From UBA10348 sp002469915 (GTDB taxonomy: Bacteria > Bacteroidota > Rhodothermia > Rhodothermales > UBA10348): a stretch of DNA of 64,000 bases. The position numbers and the translations under genes are program-made. The notes under the pieces are model-generated. The model did not search any database, was not told the DNA's origin, and worked only from the letters and a program-made list of their open reading frames with translations. The stretch lies in the NCBI GenBank assembly GCA_029249345.1, contig JAQWHM010000022.1:1-64000 (forward strand), read 5' to 3'. Within the stretch, counting starts at the first letter, position 1. Each line of letters opens with the position of its first letter. This document shows, one piece after another, positions 27,432 through 37,299 of the stretch.

Positions 27432-28489
27432 TGAAAATTAGAGTTGGTATACTAGGCGCAACGGGCGCTGTTGGACAAAAGTTTATTTCGTTACTTGAGG
27501 GTCACCCTTGGTTTGAGATCACGGCGGTCGCGGCCTCAGCCAGAAGTGCGGGCCGTGCGTACGGCGAAGTTGTCAATTGGATTGAAAAAGGACCTATTCC
27601 CGAGGCCATTGCGCGCCTTGAGGTTCAGGAGGCCCGCTCTGATCACCCGAATTTAGCATGTGACTTTGTGTTTTCAGGACTGGACGCTTCCGTCGCGGGA
27701 GACGTGGAAGAAGCCTTCGCGCGAGCGGGATATGCGGTCATTTCAAATGCGAAAAATTTCCGGATGCATCCTGATGTACCTCTTCTAATTCCGGAAGTGA
27801 ACCCCGAACACCTTGCGCTGATCGAACGACAAGACTGGGGCTCTAGTGGATACATCGTGACGAATCCCAATTGTGCCTCAGTCGGTCTGACAATGACCCT
27901 GAAACCCCTGCACGACGCGTTCGGAATTAAGCAGGTGCACGTCACAACGATGCAAGCCCTTTCGGGGGCCGGTTATCCCGGTGTAGCATCTTTGGATGCG
28001 CTCGGAAACGTTGTGCCCCATATTGGAGGGGAAGAAGACAAATTAGAAACTGAGCCTCAAAGATTACTGGGAGGGCTCGAAGTACCAGCTGACTTTGAGA
28101 CAAGCGCTCAGTGCAACCGGGTGCCGGTGGTGGATGGGCATACGGCTTGTGTATCTGTCAGCTTTGTGCGGCCTCCGTCTTCCTTGGATGCGGTACAGAA
28201 AGCCATCCGCGCGTTCAGACCTCCTTCAGAAGTCAATGGGCTTCCCACTTCTCCCGATCGAGCCCTTGAGCTACTTGGACCTGAAAATGCTCCTCAGCCC
28301 AGAACCCATGTAGACTTAGGCAAGGGTATGACCGTTTCGATTGGTCGGCTCCGGCCTTGCCCCCTTCTAGATGTCAAGTTTGTATGCCTCGTGCACAACA
28401 CGATTCGGGGCGCGGCCGGAGGCGCCATCTTGAATGCAGAATTACTGGCTCAGAAAGGCAAGATCCTTCGGAAAAATTCTGAACTTTAA
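27431..28489 (+). CDS. asd: Aspartate-semialdehyde dehydrogenase
   Basis: Reduces aspartyl phosphate to aspartate semialdehyde with NADPH (352 aa). The N-terminal GILGATGAVGQKF (6-18) binds NADP. The nucleophile C148 sits in TNPNCASVG, and VVDGHTACVSV supplies the histidine region. The sequence pattern fits the archaeal/fungal-type ASD branch. The ATG at 27431 overlaps the kinase stop by one base; a TTG one codon earlier is also open. It is the last gene of the metB-metX-SDR-kinase-asd operon, using the kinase product directly. Confidence 0.93.
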   Translation: MKIRVGILGATGAVGQKFISLLEGHPWFEITAVAASARSAGRAYGEVVNWIEKGPIPEAIARLEVQEARSDHPNLACDFVFSGLDASVAGDVEEAFARAGYAVISNAKNFRMHPDVPLLIPEVNPEHLALIERQDWGSSGYIVTNPNCASVGLTMTLKPLHDAFGIKQVHVTTMQALSGAGYPGVASLDALGNVVPHIGGEEDKLETEPQRLLGGLEVPADFETSAQCNRVPVVDGHTACVSVSFVRPPSSLDAVQKAIRAFRPPSEVNGLPTSPDRALELLGPENAPQPRTHVDLGKGMTVSIGRLRPCPLLDVKFVCLVHNTIRGAAGGAILNAELLAQKGKILRKNSEL

Positions 28490-28682
28490 TGCCTAGTAAG
28501 TACTGCCGAATCTGCTTTACCGAGCACGATGCGTTATAGAATTGTGAAGTAACGGGAAACCCCAGATCATCAGTTTCATAGGAGAAATCTGTCTACAATT
28601 CAACGGAGAGAGATTAAGTTTGATTTCCATTCGACAGGTGATTCCCAGAGCCTATTTTGTATATCCCGGAGCTAGTTCTTTA

Positions 28683-31600
28683 ATGATTCAGAGACACATG
28701 CGCACGTATTTATTGTCATTTCTATGCCTTTTTGTGCTTAGGATTTCTACCCCGAATCAAGCGGTGGCACAGCAGTCAATACAGTTGAAAAATGGGTCTG
28801 TAGAACTATTCTCTGCTGGGATGCTCGGGGCAGGAAAAGCGGCCCAAGAAGCTGAAAATGAATCGTTTCACTCCTTTGCTCAGACTGTACTGTATCAAGG
28901 CGAATACCACCTGGTTGTACAATTCGATGATATTCTGACGTCTGACGAGCGGCGAGAACTTGAGGTTTATGGAGTACTGTTAGATCAATACATTCCGCCC
29001 AATGGGTATGTATCGAGGGTCTCCCGTAATATTGAACTTTCCGAACTCACTGAGTACGGTCTAAATGGATACGGCCGAACGAGTATTGGGAATAAAATCT
29101 CTAGGTCATTTCTCACATTTCTGGAAAATGAGAAGAGCGGGCGTATTTCTATTCGAGCTAGCTTCTCTTCACAGCTGTCTACTCGTGAAGTGCAGGACGC
29201 CATATCATTGAGATCTGATTTGACGGGTATCAAGGTGATTCCGGCAGCAGCTTTCTTTACGGCTGAATTGACTCCAGACGAGATATTCAGGGTGGCTCGA
29301 CTTCCATTCGTTCAAGCAATTGAACCTCATTCAGAATCGTTCAGTGTTGAGAGCGTGGCTGGCTCAACACGACAGGACGAAGGGGCAGGTGCTGACTTTC
29401 ACGTTCCCAACATCAGAGCGAATGTGGTTAAATCAGAGCTAAATGGGAGGCTTGGATTGTCTGGGGCTGGGGTTTTTGTCGGAGTTGGAGATGTGGTATA
29501 CCAAGGCGATACACACGTTGATATGCGTGGTCGTCACACAATTCTTGATCCAGGCCTGAGCGCGAATGGAAATTTCAGTCAGCATGGCAATCATACATCC
29601 GGCACTGTTGGAGGGGACGGAGCATTAAAACCCAGATTTGAGGGGCTGGCTCCTAAATCTTCGATCTACTCTATGCGTCTAGGCTACGGCTTTTCGATCG
29701 GGTTGGAGCAGCCCTCCCCGATGGTCATTTCGAGTAATTCGTGGAACAACAGTGATCCTGACTTTGGAGATTGGTACGAGCAAAAAGGACGCTATAATAT
29801 TTTCAGTCAGTCCATTGATGAACTTCTTCGCACTGAAACAGAGCTTCTTTCAGTTTTCTCCGCTGGTAATTCTGGCGGAACCCAACAAGGGTATCCAGAA
29901 GATTATTTAATGCTAAACCCGTCCTTCGGTGCCGCGAAAAACACCATGGTTGTTGGACGATATGGCAATCCTGTTTTTGTGAGTATTACCCCATCTTTTG
30001 GACCGGCAAGAGACGGAAGAGTCAAGCCTGATGTTGTAGCGCAACACAATGTCCATTCGGGTGTGGCTTTCAATCAGTATGCTACCTCTCAAGGATCCAG
30101 TCAGTCTACTCCTGCGGTCTCTGGAGCTGCCGCCTTACTGTATGAACACTATCGCAGTACAAATGGCGGAGATACTCCTGATGGGGGGTTGATTAAGGCT
30201 GTCATAATGAATACTGCCGATTACATTTTTGAACAGGGTCCCAGCTATGCCGCAGGGTATGGCCTGGTAAATACCCGCCGCGCCGCTGAATTAATATCGT
30301 CTAGTCAGTTCCAGAAGTCACAAATTGAGCATGGATCAGCTGCGGAAGTTGCTATTGATGTGCCGTCTTCCATCGATGGGAAACCAGTCGCGCAGTTCAA
30401 AGTGATGCTATATTGGATTGATAAAGAAGCGTCTCCGTACGCTCATCCTGCATTGGTCAACAATCTGGACCTGATAGTTTCAGATGGGGCGATAGACCAT
30501 CAACCGTGGGTGCTGGACAGTACTAGAGCAAATGTAGCATTGCCTGCATCGCGTGGAATTGATACACTAAACAACACCGAACAGGTAGCGATAGATTTTC
30601 CCACAGCAGGAACTTACACGGCCACGATTACTGGCACTTCGGTTCCTTTCGGGCCTCAGGAGTTTTATTTGGTGTACTCATATGTGCTCGATGAACTCCT
30701 CATTACGTATCCGCTTGGGGATGACAAACTGTTCAGCGGACAAAACAAAGTCGTTTTTTGGGATACCCACCATGTTGGGGCAGAACGGGAGGCTGACGAC
30801 GCGGAATATTCTCTTGATGGTGGTACATCGTGGACATCCTTCTATGGTGGTAGTTTTTCTGTTAGGTCGAATGCAGCCCTGATTGTGCCGGAATCTGAGC
30901 TCACAGAGGCGTTGATTCGCGTGACCCAAGGTGGGCGGGTTGCGATTAGCGAGCCGTTTACAATTTCGGAACAACTTACTATTTCCCAAGATGAGTCAGG
31001 CTCCGGTGAGTCAATGTTAGTCTGGAATGAAGTATCAGGTGCAGCGTCTTATGAGCTTTTACAACTTTCGGAGACCAATGAATGGGAAGTCATCGAATCG
31101 TTGCCTGACACTTCAATCGTTATTGAAGCAAATCTGACAGGGACTCGCAGTGCCTGGATGTCGGTTCGAGCAGTAAACTCAACTGAAACTATTCGAAGTC
31201 AACGTGCTGACGCAGTCCACTATGTTTCAAGTAACACGCTTCCAGTGGCGATAGGTGATGTGGTAAACACGCCGCTTGATTCGAGGGTTACAATTGATGT
31301 CCTGGCCAATGATTCAGACCTTGATGGAGATACGATATACATCAAGGAAGTGACCTCTGCATCTCATGGGTCGGTTTTGCTTGCCGACAATCAAGAGGTG
31401 AAGTATACACCGGAAAGTGGCTACGCCGGATTGGACACATTTGACTACACAATAGTCGACGGATATGGAGGTTCGGCGACAGGGACTGTTACAGTTTCTG
31501 TCGCTTCAGGAGTTTCCACGGAGGATGATTCAATCCTGCCATCTGAATTTAGACTGGAGGCAAACTATCCGAATCCTTTCAATCCTTCTACAACCTTTCG

Positions 31601-31805
31601 TTATGCACTACCGGTGGCCTCTCGTGCACGAGTTACTATTTATGATGCATTAGGCAGGCAGGTAGCATTGCTTTCTGATTCGCACCGTGAAGCAGGCTGG
31701 CACACTGTGACGTTCGAAGCAGGGTCCCTCTCAAGTGGGATGTACTTTTACCGACTGGAAGCTTCTGACTTCAATCTTTCACGAGCCATGCTCCTGATTA
31801 AATAA
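28683..31805 (+). CDS. Secreted subtilisin-like serine protease with type IX sorting domain
   Basis: 1040 aa, peptidase family S8. A signal peptide ends at about NQAVAQ. An N-terminal prodomain-like region of about 230 aa follows. The catalytic triad, numbered from this start, is D270 (VGVGDVVY), H301 (HGNHTSGTVGG) and S473 (QGSSQSTPAVSGAA). Beyond the protease lie Ig-like and cadherin-like beta modules, with ANDSDLDGDTI near 880. The T9SS sorting domain (ANYPNPFNPSTTFRYAL) forms the last 85 residues. The frame opens at a TTG (28620), but the ATG at 28683 or 28698 gives a normal signal peptide. The product should be exported to the surface and degrade proteins. Confidence 0.9.
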   Translation: MIQRHMRTYLLSFLCLFVLRISTPNQAVAQQSIQLKNGSVELFSAGMLGAGKAAQEAENESFHSFAQTVLYQGEYHLVVQFDDILTSDERRELEVYGVLLDQYIPPNGYVSRVSRNIELSELTEYGLNGYGRTSIGNKISRSFLTFLENEKSGRISIRASFSSQLSTREVQDAISLRSDLTGIKVIPAAAFFTAELTPDEIFRVARLPFVQAIEPHSESFSVESVAGSTRQDEGAGADFHVPNIRANVVKSELNGRLGLSGAGVFVGVGDVVYQGDTHVDMRGRHTILDPGLSANGNFSQHGNHTSGTVGGDGALKPRFEGLAPKSSIYSMRLGYGFSIGLEQPSPMVISSNSWNNSDPDFGDWYEQKGRYNIFSQSIDELLRTETELLSVFSAGNSGGTQQGYPEDYLMLNPSFGAAKNTMVVGRYGNPVFVSITPSFGPARDGRVKPDVVAQHNVHSGVAFNQYATSQGSSQSTPAVSGAAALLYEHYRSTNGGDTPDGGLIKAVIMNTADYIFEQGPSYAAGYGLVNTRRAAELISSSQFQKSQIEHGSAAEVAIDVPSSIDGKPVAQFKVMLYWIDKEASPYAHPALVNNLDLIVSDGAIDHQPWVLDSTRANVALPASRGIDTLNNTEQVAIDFPTAGTYTATITGTSVPFGPQEFYLVYSYVLDELLITYPLGDDKLFSGQNKVVFWDTHHVGAEREADDAEYSLDGGTSWTSFYGGSFSVRSNAALIVPESELTEALIRVTQGGRVAISEPFTISEQLTISQDESGSGESMLVWNEVSGAASYELLQLSETNEWEVIESLPDTSIVIEANLTGTRSAWMSVRAVNSTETIRSQRADAVHYVSSNTLPVAIGDVVNTPLDSRVTIDVLANDSDLDGDTIYIKEVTSASHGSVLLADNQEVKYTPESGYAGLDTFDYTIVDGYGGSATGTVTVSVASGVSTEDDSILPSEFRLEANYPNPFNPSTTFRYALPVASRARVTIYDALGRQVALLSDSHREAGWHTVTFEAGSLSSGMYFYRLEASDFNLSRAMLLIK

Positions 31806-31907
31806 ATCAATTTTGTGAAGAATAGCTTATGTGATATCTGCAGGTCACTGCATTGGTCATAATAGCCGTACTTTGAAAGTTCTTGAAACTGATGATCAGA
31901 CACGCTC

Positions 31908-32954
31908 ATGGACGCAGAATACCTGGGACTTGCTTTAATTGACTGGCTTGAACTGGCCGGCATCACCGCCGCCATGACCATCGTACTGATGGGGATCCGC
32001 CGCCTGTTTTTTGGCCGGATTTCTGCCATGGCTGCCAAGACGCAAAACAAGGTTGACGACGTTGTCGCGGAGCTGCTCCACGGGTTACGTACGTTTTTCC
32101 TGTTTGTCGTCTCATTTTATGTGGCTGTTGAGTTCATTGTCACGGATACGCCTGCCATTCCTTCGCTGTTACGTGTCGTGTTTATCGGCATGTTCATTCA
32201 GCTCGGATTGTCCAGTAGTGATCTGATTCGTCTTTCTTCTGAGTGGTATCTGGAGTCTAAGAAAAACGAGCCCTCGCAAGTGACGGCGGCCAACGCCATG
32301 GTCATGGTTGGCAAGTTGGTCCTTTGGACCATTGTCGTTCTTCTGGTTTTGGATAATTTTGGATTCGACGTCACGGCACTGGTTGCAGGATTAGGCATTG
32401 GTGGAATTGCCATTGCGCTGGCCGTCCAAAATGTGTTGGCGGACCTTTTAGCCTACGTGTCCATCGTTGCCGATCAACCCTTTGTATTCGGGGACTTCTT
32501 GGTCATTGACGATTACTCTGGAACGGTGGAGCATATCGGAGTCAAAACGACTCGGATCCGCAGTCTTTCTGGTGAGCAGGTTGTCTTCTCCAATAATGAC
32601 TTATTGGGCAGTCGCGTACGTAACTACGGACGGATGAGTGAGCGTCGTGCCTTATTTACGATTGGCGTCACGTACGATACCTCTCACGATATGCTGCAGG
32701 CTCTTCCTTCAAAGCTTAAAGCAGCGGTTGAAGCTCAGGACAACACACGTTTTGACCGTGCCCATCTTAAGTCGTTTGGAGCCTCTTCAATCGATTTCGA
32801 GATTGTGTATTACATGGTGGTTCCAGACTACGCTTCATACATGGATACTCAACAGGCGATCAATTTGCAGATTCACGATGTGTTTACTCGAGAAGGAGTC
32901 GACTTTGCCTTCCCAACCCAAACGCTCTACATCGAAAAAGGCGAGCTAGCGTAG
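31908..32954 (+). CDS. Mechanosensitive ion channel, MscS family
   Basis: 348 aa inner-membrane protein. About four hydrophobic helices precede the pore-lining helix, read in VAGLGIGGIAIALAVQNVLADLLAYVSI with its Gly/Ala packing pattern. The beta domain follows with QPFVFGDFLVI and GTVEHIGVKTTRIRSLSGEQVVFSNNDLL, the MscS core signature. It relieves turgor after osmotic downshock, a useful role for a marine cell. It is monocistronic and converges on ruvA. Confidence 0.92.
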   Translation: MDAEYLGLALIDWLELAGITAAMTIVLMGIRRLFFGRISAMAAKTQNKVDDVVAELLHGLRTFFLFVVSFYVAVEFIVTDTPAIPSLLRVVFIGMFIQLGLSSSDLIRLSSEWYLESKKNEPSQVTAANAMVMVGKLVLWTIVVLLVLDNFGFDVTALVAGLGIGGIAIALAVQNVLADLLAYVSIVADQPFVFGDFLVIDDYSGTVEHIGVKTTRIRSLSGEQVVFSNNDLLGSRVRNYGRMSERRALFTIGVTYDTSHDMLQALPSKLKAAVEAQDNTRFDRAHLKSFGASSIDFEIVYYMVVPDYASYMDTQQAINLQIHDVFTREGVDFAFPTQTLYIEKGELA

Positions 32955-32992
32955 CATATTGTTGCTGTGGCCCTCTAATCAGGAGTCTATGC

Positions 32993-33586
32993 TTAGGCCC
33001 GTAGCGCAAGGCGGATTAATTCTTCAGCGCTCGAGATATCTGGATTGGTTCTGAGTACCGTTAAGATGGCTTTCTCTGCGCCTGAGCGAGAAAGCCCAAG
33101 TGCTTCCAGGGCGGCGAGTGCATCTGCGCGATAGGACACGGTAGGTGTGTCCGCCGATGTGCTCGTGCTACTGCCAAGCGCTGTTTTCTCGAACCGGTCG
33201 CGCAGTTCAATGATGAGTCGTTCAGCCGTTTTTTTACCAACACCAGGTATGCGAGTAAGCATGGCGCTATCCCCTTCAAGAATCCGATCTCGGATTTCTG
33301 AGGGCCGGAGTGCCGAAAGGGCCGCTAGCGCTAGCTTGGGTCCCACACCTGATACGGCTAGCATCAGGTTGAATACCGTACGCTCTTCGGGAGTGGCGAA
33401 CCCGAATAAGGTCATTGCGTCTTCCCGGACGTAATGATGGGTCAAGACGGCCACCTCCTTCCCGATTGCAGGAAGCTTTTCGAAGGTAGACGTAGGAATC
33501 AATACCTTGTATCCGATACCACCCACGTCTATTACCGCTTCTGTGGGTTTCTTGGCAGCCAGTTTTCCGGACACGTAGTCAATCAT
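32993..33586 (-). CDS. ruvA: Holliday junction branch migration protein RuvA
   Basis: DNA-binding subunit of RuvAB (197 aa). It has the N-terminal OB fold (MIDYVSGKLAAKKPTEAVID), two helix-hairpin-helix motifs (MLAVSGVGPKLALAAL and LTRIPGVGKKTAERLIIEL) and the C-terminal RuvB-contact domain (about 150-197). ruvB and ruvC are not adjacent. Its ATG overlaps the nadE stop by 4 bp, so it is the last gene of the queD-aroE-Rieske-nadE-ruvA run. Confidence 0.95.
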   Translation of the reverse strand: MIDYVSGKLAAKKPTEAVIDVGGIGYKVLIPTSTFEKLPAIGKEVAVLTHHYVREDAMTLFGFATPEERTVFNLMLAVSGVGPKLALAALSALRPSEIRDRILEGDSAMLTRIPGVGKKTAERLIIELRDRFEKTALGSSTSTSADTPTVSYRADALAALEALGLSRSGAEKAILTVLRTNPDISSAEELIRLALRA

Positions 33587-35283
33587 GCGTTTGTCAGATG
33601 TGTAAGTGAATCCTGCATCATTTCGGCGATCGATTGCCGGTCAAATTTCATCACAATAGGCATACGGCGGCCCCGACCAAATGCTTTATCGCTCACTCTC
33701 AACCCTGGAGGGGCCTGCTTGCGCTTGTATTCGTTTCGGTCCACAGCACGAAGTAGATTGGTTACAAATTCTATATCGTAGCCTGTTTGGAGGCTAATAT
33801 CGGAAGCATCCATTCTGTGTTCTACATACAACCGGAGAATTTCGTCTAGAACAGGATATGGGGGTAGAGAATCCTCGTCTTTTTGGTCGGGTCGAAGTTC
33901 GGCAGAGGGTGCCTTCTCGATCGTTGACACGGGTATGCGTTCACACCCCGCCACTTCATTCATATACCTTGCGAGAGCATAGACATCCATCTTAAACACG
34001 TCGGCTAAGACGGCTAGTCCACCGGACATGTCACCATAGAGGGTTGAGTATCCCATCGCATACTCGCTTTTGTTGCCAGTGGTTAAAACGAGATGGCCGA
34101 ACTTGTTCGAGACGGCCATTAATGTGAGGCCTCGAGATCGGGCTTGAATATTCTCTTCTGCGACTCCGGCTTTCGTTCCTTCGAATAGCGGTGACAACAT
34201 TGATTCAAATGCATCCACAGCTGGCGAAATCCCAATGTTGTGGCAGGTTATACCTAGGTTTTTAGCCAGAGAAACCGAGTCGTCCACGCTTCCGCTAGAA
34301 GAATACTTGGATGGCATGGTAATACCCATAACGCGCTCTGCGCCGAGGGCATCCACTGCTAAAGCGGCCGTTACCGCGGAATCGATTCCGCCAGACAACC
34401 CAATTAGGGCCTTGTGGAAAATGCCGGATTTTCGGTCATATTCTGCAATCCCACACACGAGCGCGCGGTGTAGGGCAGCAATTCGGTTTCTGGGTGCCAC
34501 ATTAAGGGGCATTAATTGCTCGCTGTCCCAAATCGTGAGTGATTCTTCAAAAGATGGAGCCAAGGCAACGATGTCGCCCTCGGCATTATGAACTCGACTG
34601 TCTCCATCAAAGATCATATCCGTATTGGCTCCGACCTGACTGACGAGCACAAAAGGAACGTGGTGCGCGGCACACAGGTCCTGAATCAAATTCGTCCGTA
34701 GTGCATGCCGATTGTGGGAATATGGTGATGCCGACAGGTTGATCAGGATATCCGCACCTTGGCTCACTAGTTCTGCGACAGGATTACGTTCGTACATGTG
34801 ATAGGTGGCATACTTTTCAAGATTCCACATATCCTCGCAAACGTGAATGCCTAATTTTAGCCCTTTGAACACGATGGGACTTTGTTGAGCGGCAGGTTCG
34901 AAATATCGATACTCCTCATAGATGTCATACGTAGGAAGTAACATCTTGTGCACGAACTGCGCGGGAGCGTTCCGCTTAAGAAATACAGCCGAGTTGTAAA
35001 GCTTTTTTCCTTTTGGGTCGGGATTTCGAATGGGTGCTCCGACCACTACGGCAATGCCTTCGGGAAGGCGCTTTTGGAGCCACTTCAAAGCAACTTCAAC
35101 TGCATCTACAACGAACGAGTTGTCTAGTAAATCATGCGGCGGGTATCCAATGATGCTCAATTCTGGGAAAACCACGAGATCTACACGCTTTGAGAAGGCA
35201 TCTAGGATCATTTCCAAGTGCCGCTTTGCGTTTCCGGCGATGTCGCCGACGATGGGATTGAATTGGGCTAAGGCTATCTTCAT
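33583..35283 (-). CDS. nadE: Glutamine-dependent NAD+ synthetase
   Basis: Converts deamido-NAD to NAD using glutamine (566 aa). The N-terminal nitrilase-type glutaminase has the E41-K113-C149 triad (VVFPELSIIGY, VHKMLLPTYD, IHVCEDMWN). The C-terminal ATP-pyrophosphatase has SGGIDS at 297-302 and the NKSEYAMGYSTLYGDMSGG segment. Both domains are complete. The gene lies 23 bp after the Rieske oxygenase and overlaps ruvA by 4 bp. Confidence 0.96.
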   Translation of the reverse strand: MKIALAQFNPIVGDIAGNAKRHLEMILDAFSKRVDLVVFPELSIIGYPPHDLLDNSFVVDAVEVALKWLQKRLPEGIAVVVGAPIRNPDPKGKKLYNSAVFLKRNAPAQFVHKMLLPTYDIYEEYRYFEPAAQQSPIVFKGLKLGIHVCEDMWNLEKYATYHMYERNPVAELVSQGADILINLSASPYSHNRHALRTNLIQDLCAAHHVPFVLVSQVGANTDMIFDGDSRVHNAEGDIVALAPSFEESLTIWDSEQLMPLNVAPRNRIAALHRALVCGIAEYDRKSGIFHKALIGLSGGIDSAVTAALAVDALGAERVMGITMPSKYSSSGSVDDSVSLAKNLGITCHNIGISPAVDAFESMLSPLFEGTKAGVAEENIQARSRGLTLMAVSNKFGHLVLTTGNKSEYAMGYSTLYGDMSGGLAVLADVFKMDVYALARYMNEVAGCERIPVSTIEKAPSAELRPDQKDEDSLPPYPVLDEILRLYVEHRMDASDISLQTGYDIEFVTNLLRAVDRNEYKRKQAPPGLRVSDKAFGRGRRMPIVMKFDRQSIAEMMQDSLTHLTNA

Positions 35284-35306
35284 AGAATCATTGAACGTCA
35301 GAAAAT

Positions 35307-36425
35307 TCAGGACGCTCCCATCTCATCTAGAACAGCTCGATACGAGCGTTTTAGACATTGTTGAAAGTGATGGACTCCTCCTTCTAAGTCGTACGAAAAA
35401 CGACCTTGATCATAGGCGCGTGATGCCAATCCATTGAAAACGTATTCACAAATTTCGATGTCTTCGGCCTGCACCTGATCGCTGAATGCGAGATCCTCCT
35501 TGATACGGCCTTTCACATCTTCAGGGGTTATGGAATCGTAGTAGTAGTCGAAAATGGTGCGACAGGAATCTGATTTGAGGGCATCAACACGATTTACCTG
35601 TAATCTTCCCGGCAAAATGTTAAGCATGATGTTTGGGTAGATGAAGTAGTAAAACGCCTGATCGTCTTTTGAACCATACATCGTATCGCCGGCCAAGGGA
35701 CTAAACTGAAGGGAATAGTGTTTTAACATTTCAGTCTGGTAGGACCGAAAGTCCAGAACCGTCATAAGGTCCGGGTGCACGAGAGGGATGTGATAGCCTT
35801 CCAAATAATTGTCCACGTAGACTTTCCAATTCGATTTCACGTCGTACGAGTCACGAACATGGAATCGAAGCGTACTCAGATCCATAGGCGCGATTCGCTC
35901 CGAAATGCCCTCCATTACTTCATCAAAGGGAGGGGCGTGATCCGGCTCTAGGCAAGCAAAAATAAGTCCCTGCCATTCACGCAGACACACTGGATCCAAT
36001 CCAAAGTCTTTCTTGTCGAACAACTCAGTCCGGTCAAATCTGGGAACCCCACGCAGCGATCCGTCCAGTAGATAAGTCCAACCATGATACTTGCATTGAA
36101 GCACTTTGGAATGCCCGCAGGCGTCCATGGCTAAGGGCCCACCGCGATGTTTGCAGACATTGAAATAGCCCTTTAGATCTCCGGCTTTGTCTCTAATGAT
36201 CACTACTGGATTTCCGGCAACCGTATCGGTCATATAATCGCCGTGGGCAGCTAGCCGCGCAGCCGATCCGACATATTGCCACGTTCTGGCATAGATACGG
36301 TCCTGATCGAGCTTGTGGTAAGCAGGATGAACATACCAAGAGGACGGTATGGTTTTAGAGCGCTCTAAAACCTCTTCCTTCAAATGATGGGGTGTGAGAT
36401 CCGGTGGTGTTTGGTCAGGGGTCAC
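35307..36425 (-). CDS. Rieske non-haem iron oxygenase, alpha-subunit type
   Basis: 372 aa. The Rieske [2Fe-2S] ligands C91/H93 and C111/H114 lie in VCKHRGG and CKYHGWTY. The mononuclear iron site has H212 and H217 in NYLEGYHIPLVHPD. The architecture is that of ring-hydroxylating dioxygenase alpha subunits, but many single-subunit relatives demethylate or hydroxylate quaternary amines (choline, glycine betaine or carnitine oxygenases). No beta subunit, ferredoxin or reductase gene is adjacent, so the substrate is undecided. It sits between aroE and nadE with short gaps, probably co-transcribed. Confidence 0.85.
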   Translation of the reverse strand: MTPDQTPPDLTPHHLKEEVLERSKTIPSSWYVHPAYHKLDQDRIYARTWQYVGSAARLAAHGDYMTDTVAGNPVVIIRDKAGDLKGYFNVCKHRGGPLAMDACGHSKVLQCKYHGWTYLLDGSLRGVPRFDRTELFDKKDFGLDPVCLREWQGLIFACLEPDHAPPFDEVMEGISERIAPMDLSTLRFHVRDSYDVKSNWKVYVDNYLEGYHIPLVHPDLMTVLDFRSYQTEMLKHYSLQFSPLAGDTMYGSKDDQAFYYFIYPNIMLNILPGRLQVNRVDALKSDSCRTIFDYYYDSITPEDVKGRIKEDLAFSDQVQAEDIEICEYVFNGLASRAYDQGRFSYDLEGGVHHFQQCLKRSYRAVLDEMGAS

Positions 36426-36459
36426 AATGGTAGGTATTCCGTTAAGTTCAGACGGGAAA

Positions 36460-37296
36460 CTACGAAACGGATCTGGTTTCGAGATGCTGTTGAAGGGCCT
36501 TTTTTACGTCAAGCAGAGGCATCTGCTGCCCAGTCCACAGTGTAAAGGCTTCTGCAGCTTGACCGACCAGCATAGAAAGGCCACCTATGGCGTGGGCACC
36601 AGCTAGTTTGGCTTCCGTCATGAGCTGGGTTTGAGCGGGATTATACACGATATCGTATACCACCTGATGGCTTCGAAGCGAACTCCTTTGGAGTGGGGAG
36701 GCTTGGGTATGAGGCCACATTCCAATGGGGGTGGTGTTGACAATCAAGTCCGCCTGGCGTGCCTCATGAGGCATGTCACTCCAGGGAATAGCGGCTCCCA
36801 TTTGGAGGTCTGTGCACGCGGCGCGCGCCTGTTCCAAGCGTCGTGATACTACGCTAATGTGTTCGGCCTTTAAAAAGTCATTCGCAGCCACTAAGACCGC
36901 GCGCGCCGCGCCACCAGCACCCAGTATTAAAACACGTGAAAACGAGCGGTGTGCTAGTGGTTCAAGAAAACCCGTCACATCGGTATTGAACCCAATTCGT
37001 TTTCCATCACGAATGACAACCGTATTGACGGCTTGGACCTTCATGGCGGACTCGTCGAGGCCATCTAAAAAAGGAATGATGGCTTCTTTGTGAGGAATCG
37101 TGACGTTGGCACCCAAGACCTGAACTCCGTCAATTCGTTCAACGATATCGCCAAGGGCTTCGTCGCTCACGTCTTGCGTGACGTAATGTAAATCAAGGCC
37201 CAACACAGCAAAAGCCGTGTTGTGAATCACCGGGGAAAGCGAGTGCGATACGGGACTCCCAATCAGATAGTACTGCTGTTGGATGGGCGGTGACAT
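36460..37296 (-). CDS. aroE: Shikimate dehydrogenase
   Basis: NADPH-dependent reduction of 3-dehydroshikimate to shikimate in aromatic amino-acid synthesis (278 aa). The substrate-binding SHSLSP is at 17-22, catalytic K70 in NVTIPHK, the aspartate in GFNTDVTGF, and the Rossmann motif in ILGAGGAARAV. The length and motifs are standard. It follows queD by 3 bp and precedes the Rieske gene by 34 bp. Confidence 0.95.
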   Translation of the reverse strand: MSPPIQQQYYLIGSPVSHSLSPVIHNTAFAVLGLDLHYVTQDVSDEALGDIVERIDGVQVLGANVTIPHKEAIIPFLDGLDESAMKVQAVNTVVIRDGKRIGFNTDVTGFLEPLAHRSFSRVLILGAGGAARAVLVAANDFLKAEHISVVSRRLEQARAACTDLQMGAAIPWSDMPHEARQADLIVNTTPIGMWPHTQASPLQRSSLRSHQVVYDIVYNPAQTQLMTEAKLAGAHAIGGLSMLVGQAAEAFTLWTGQQMPLLDVKKALQQHLETRSVS

Positions 37297-37299
37297 TGG

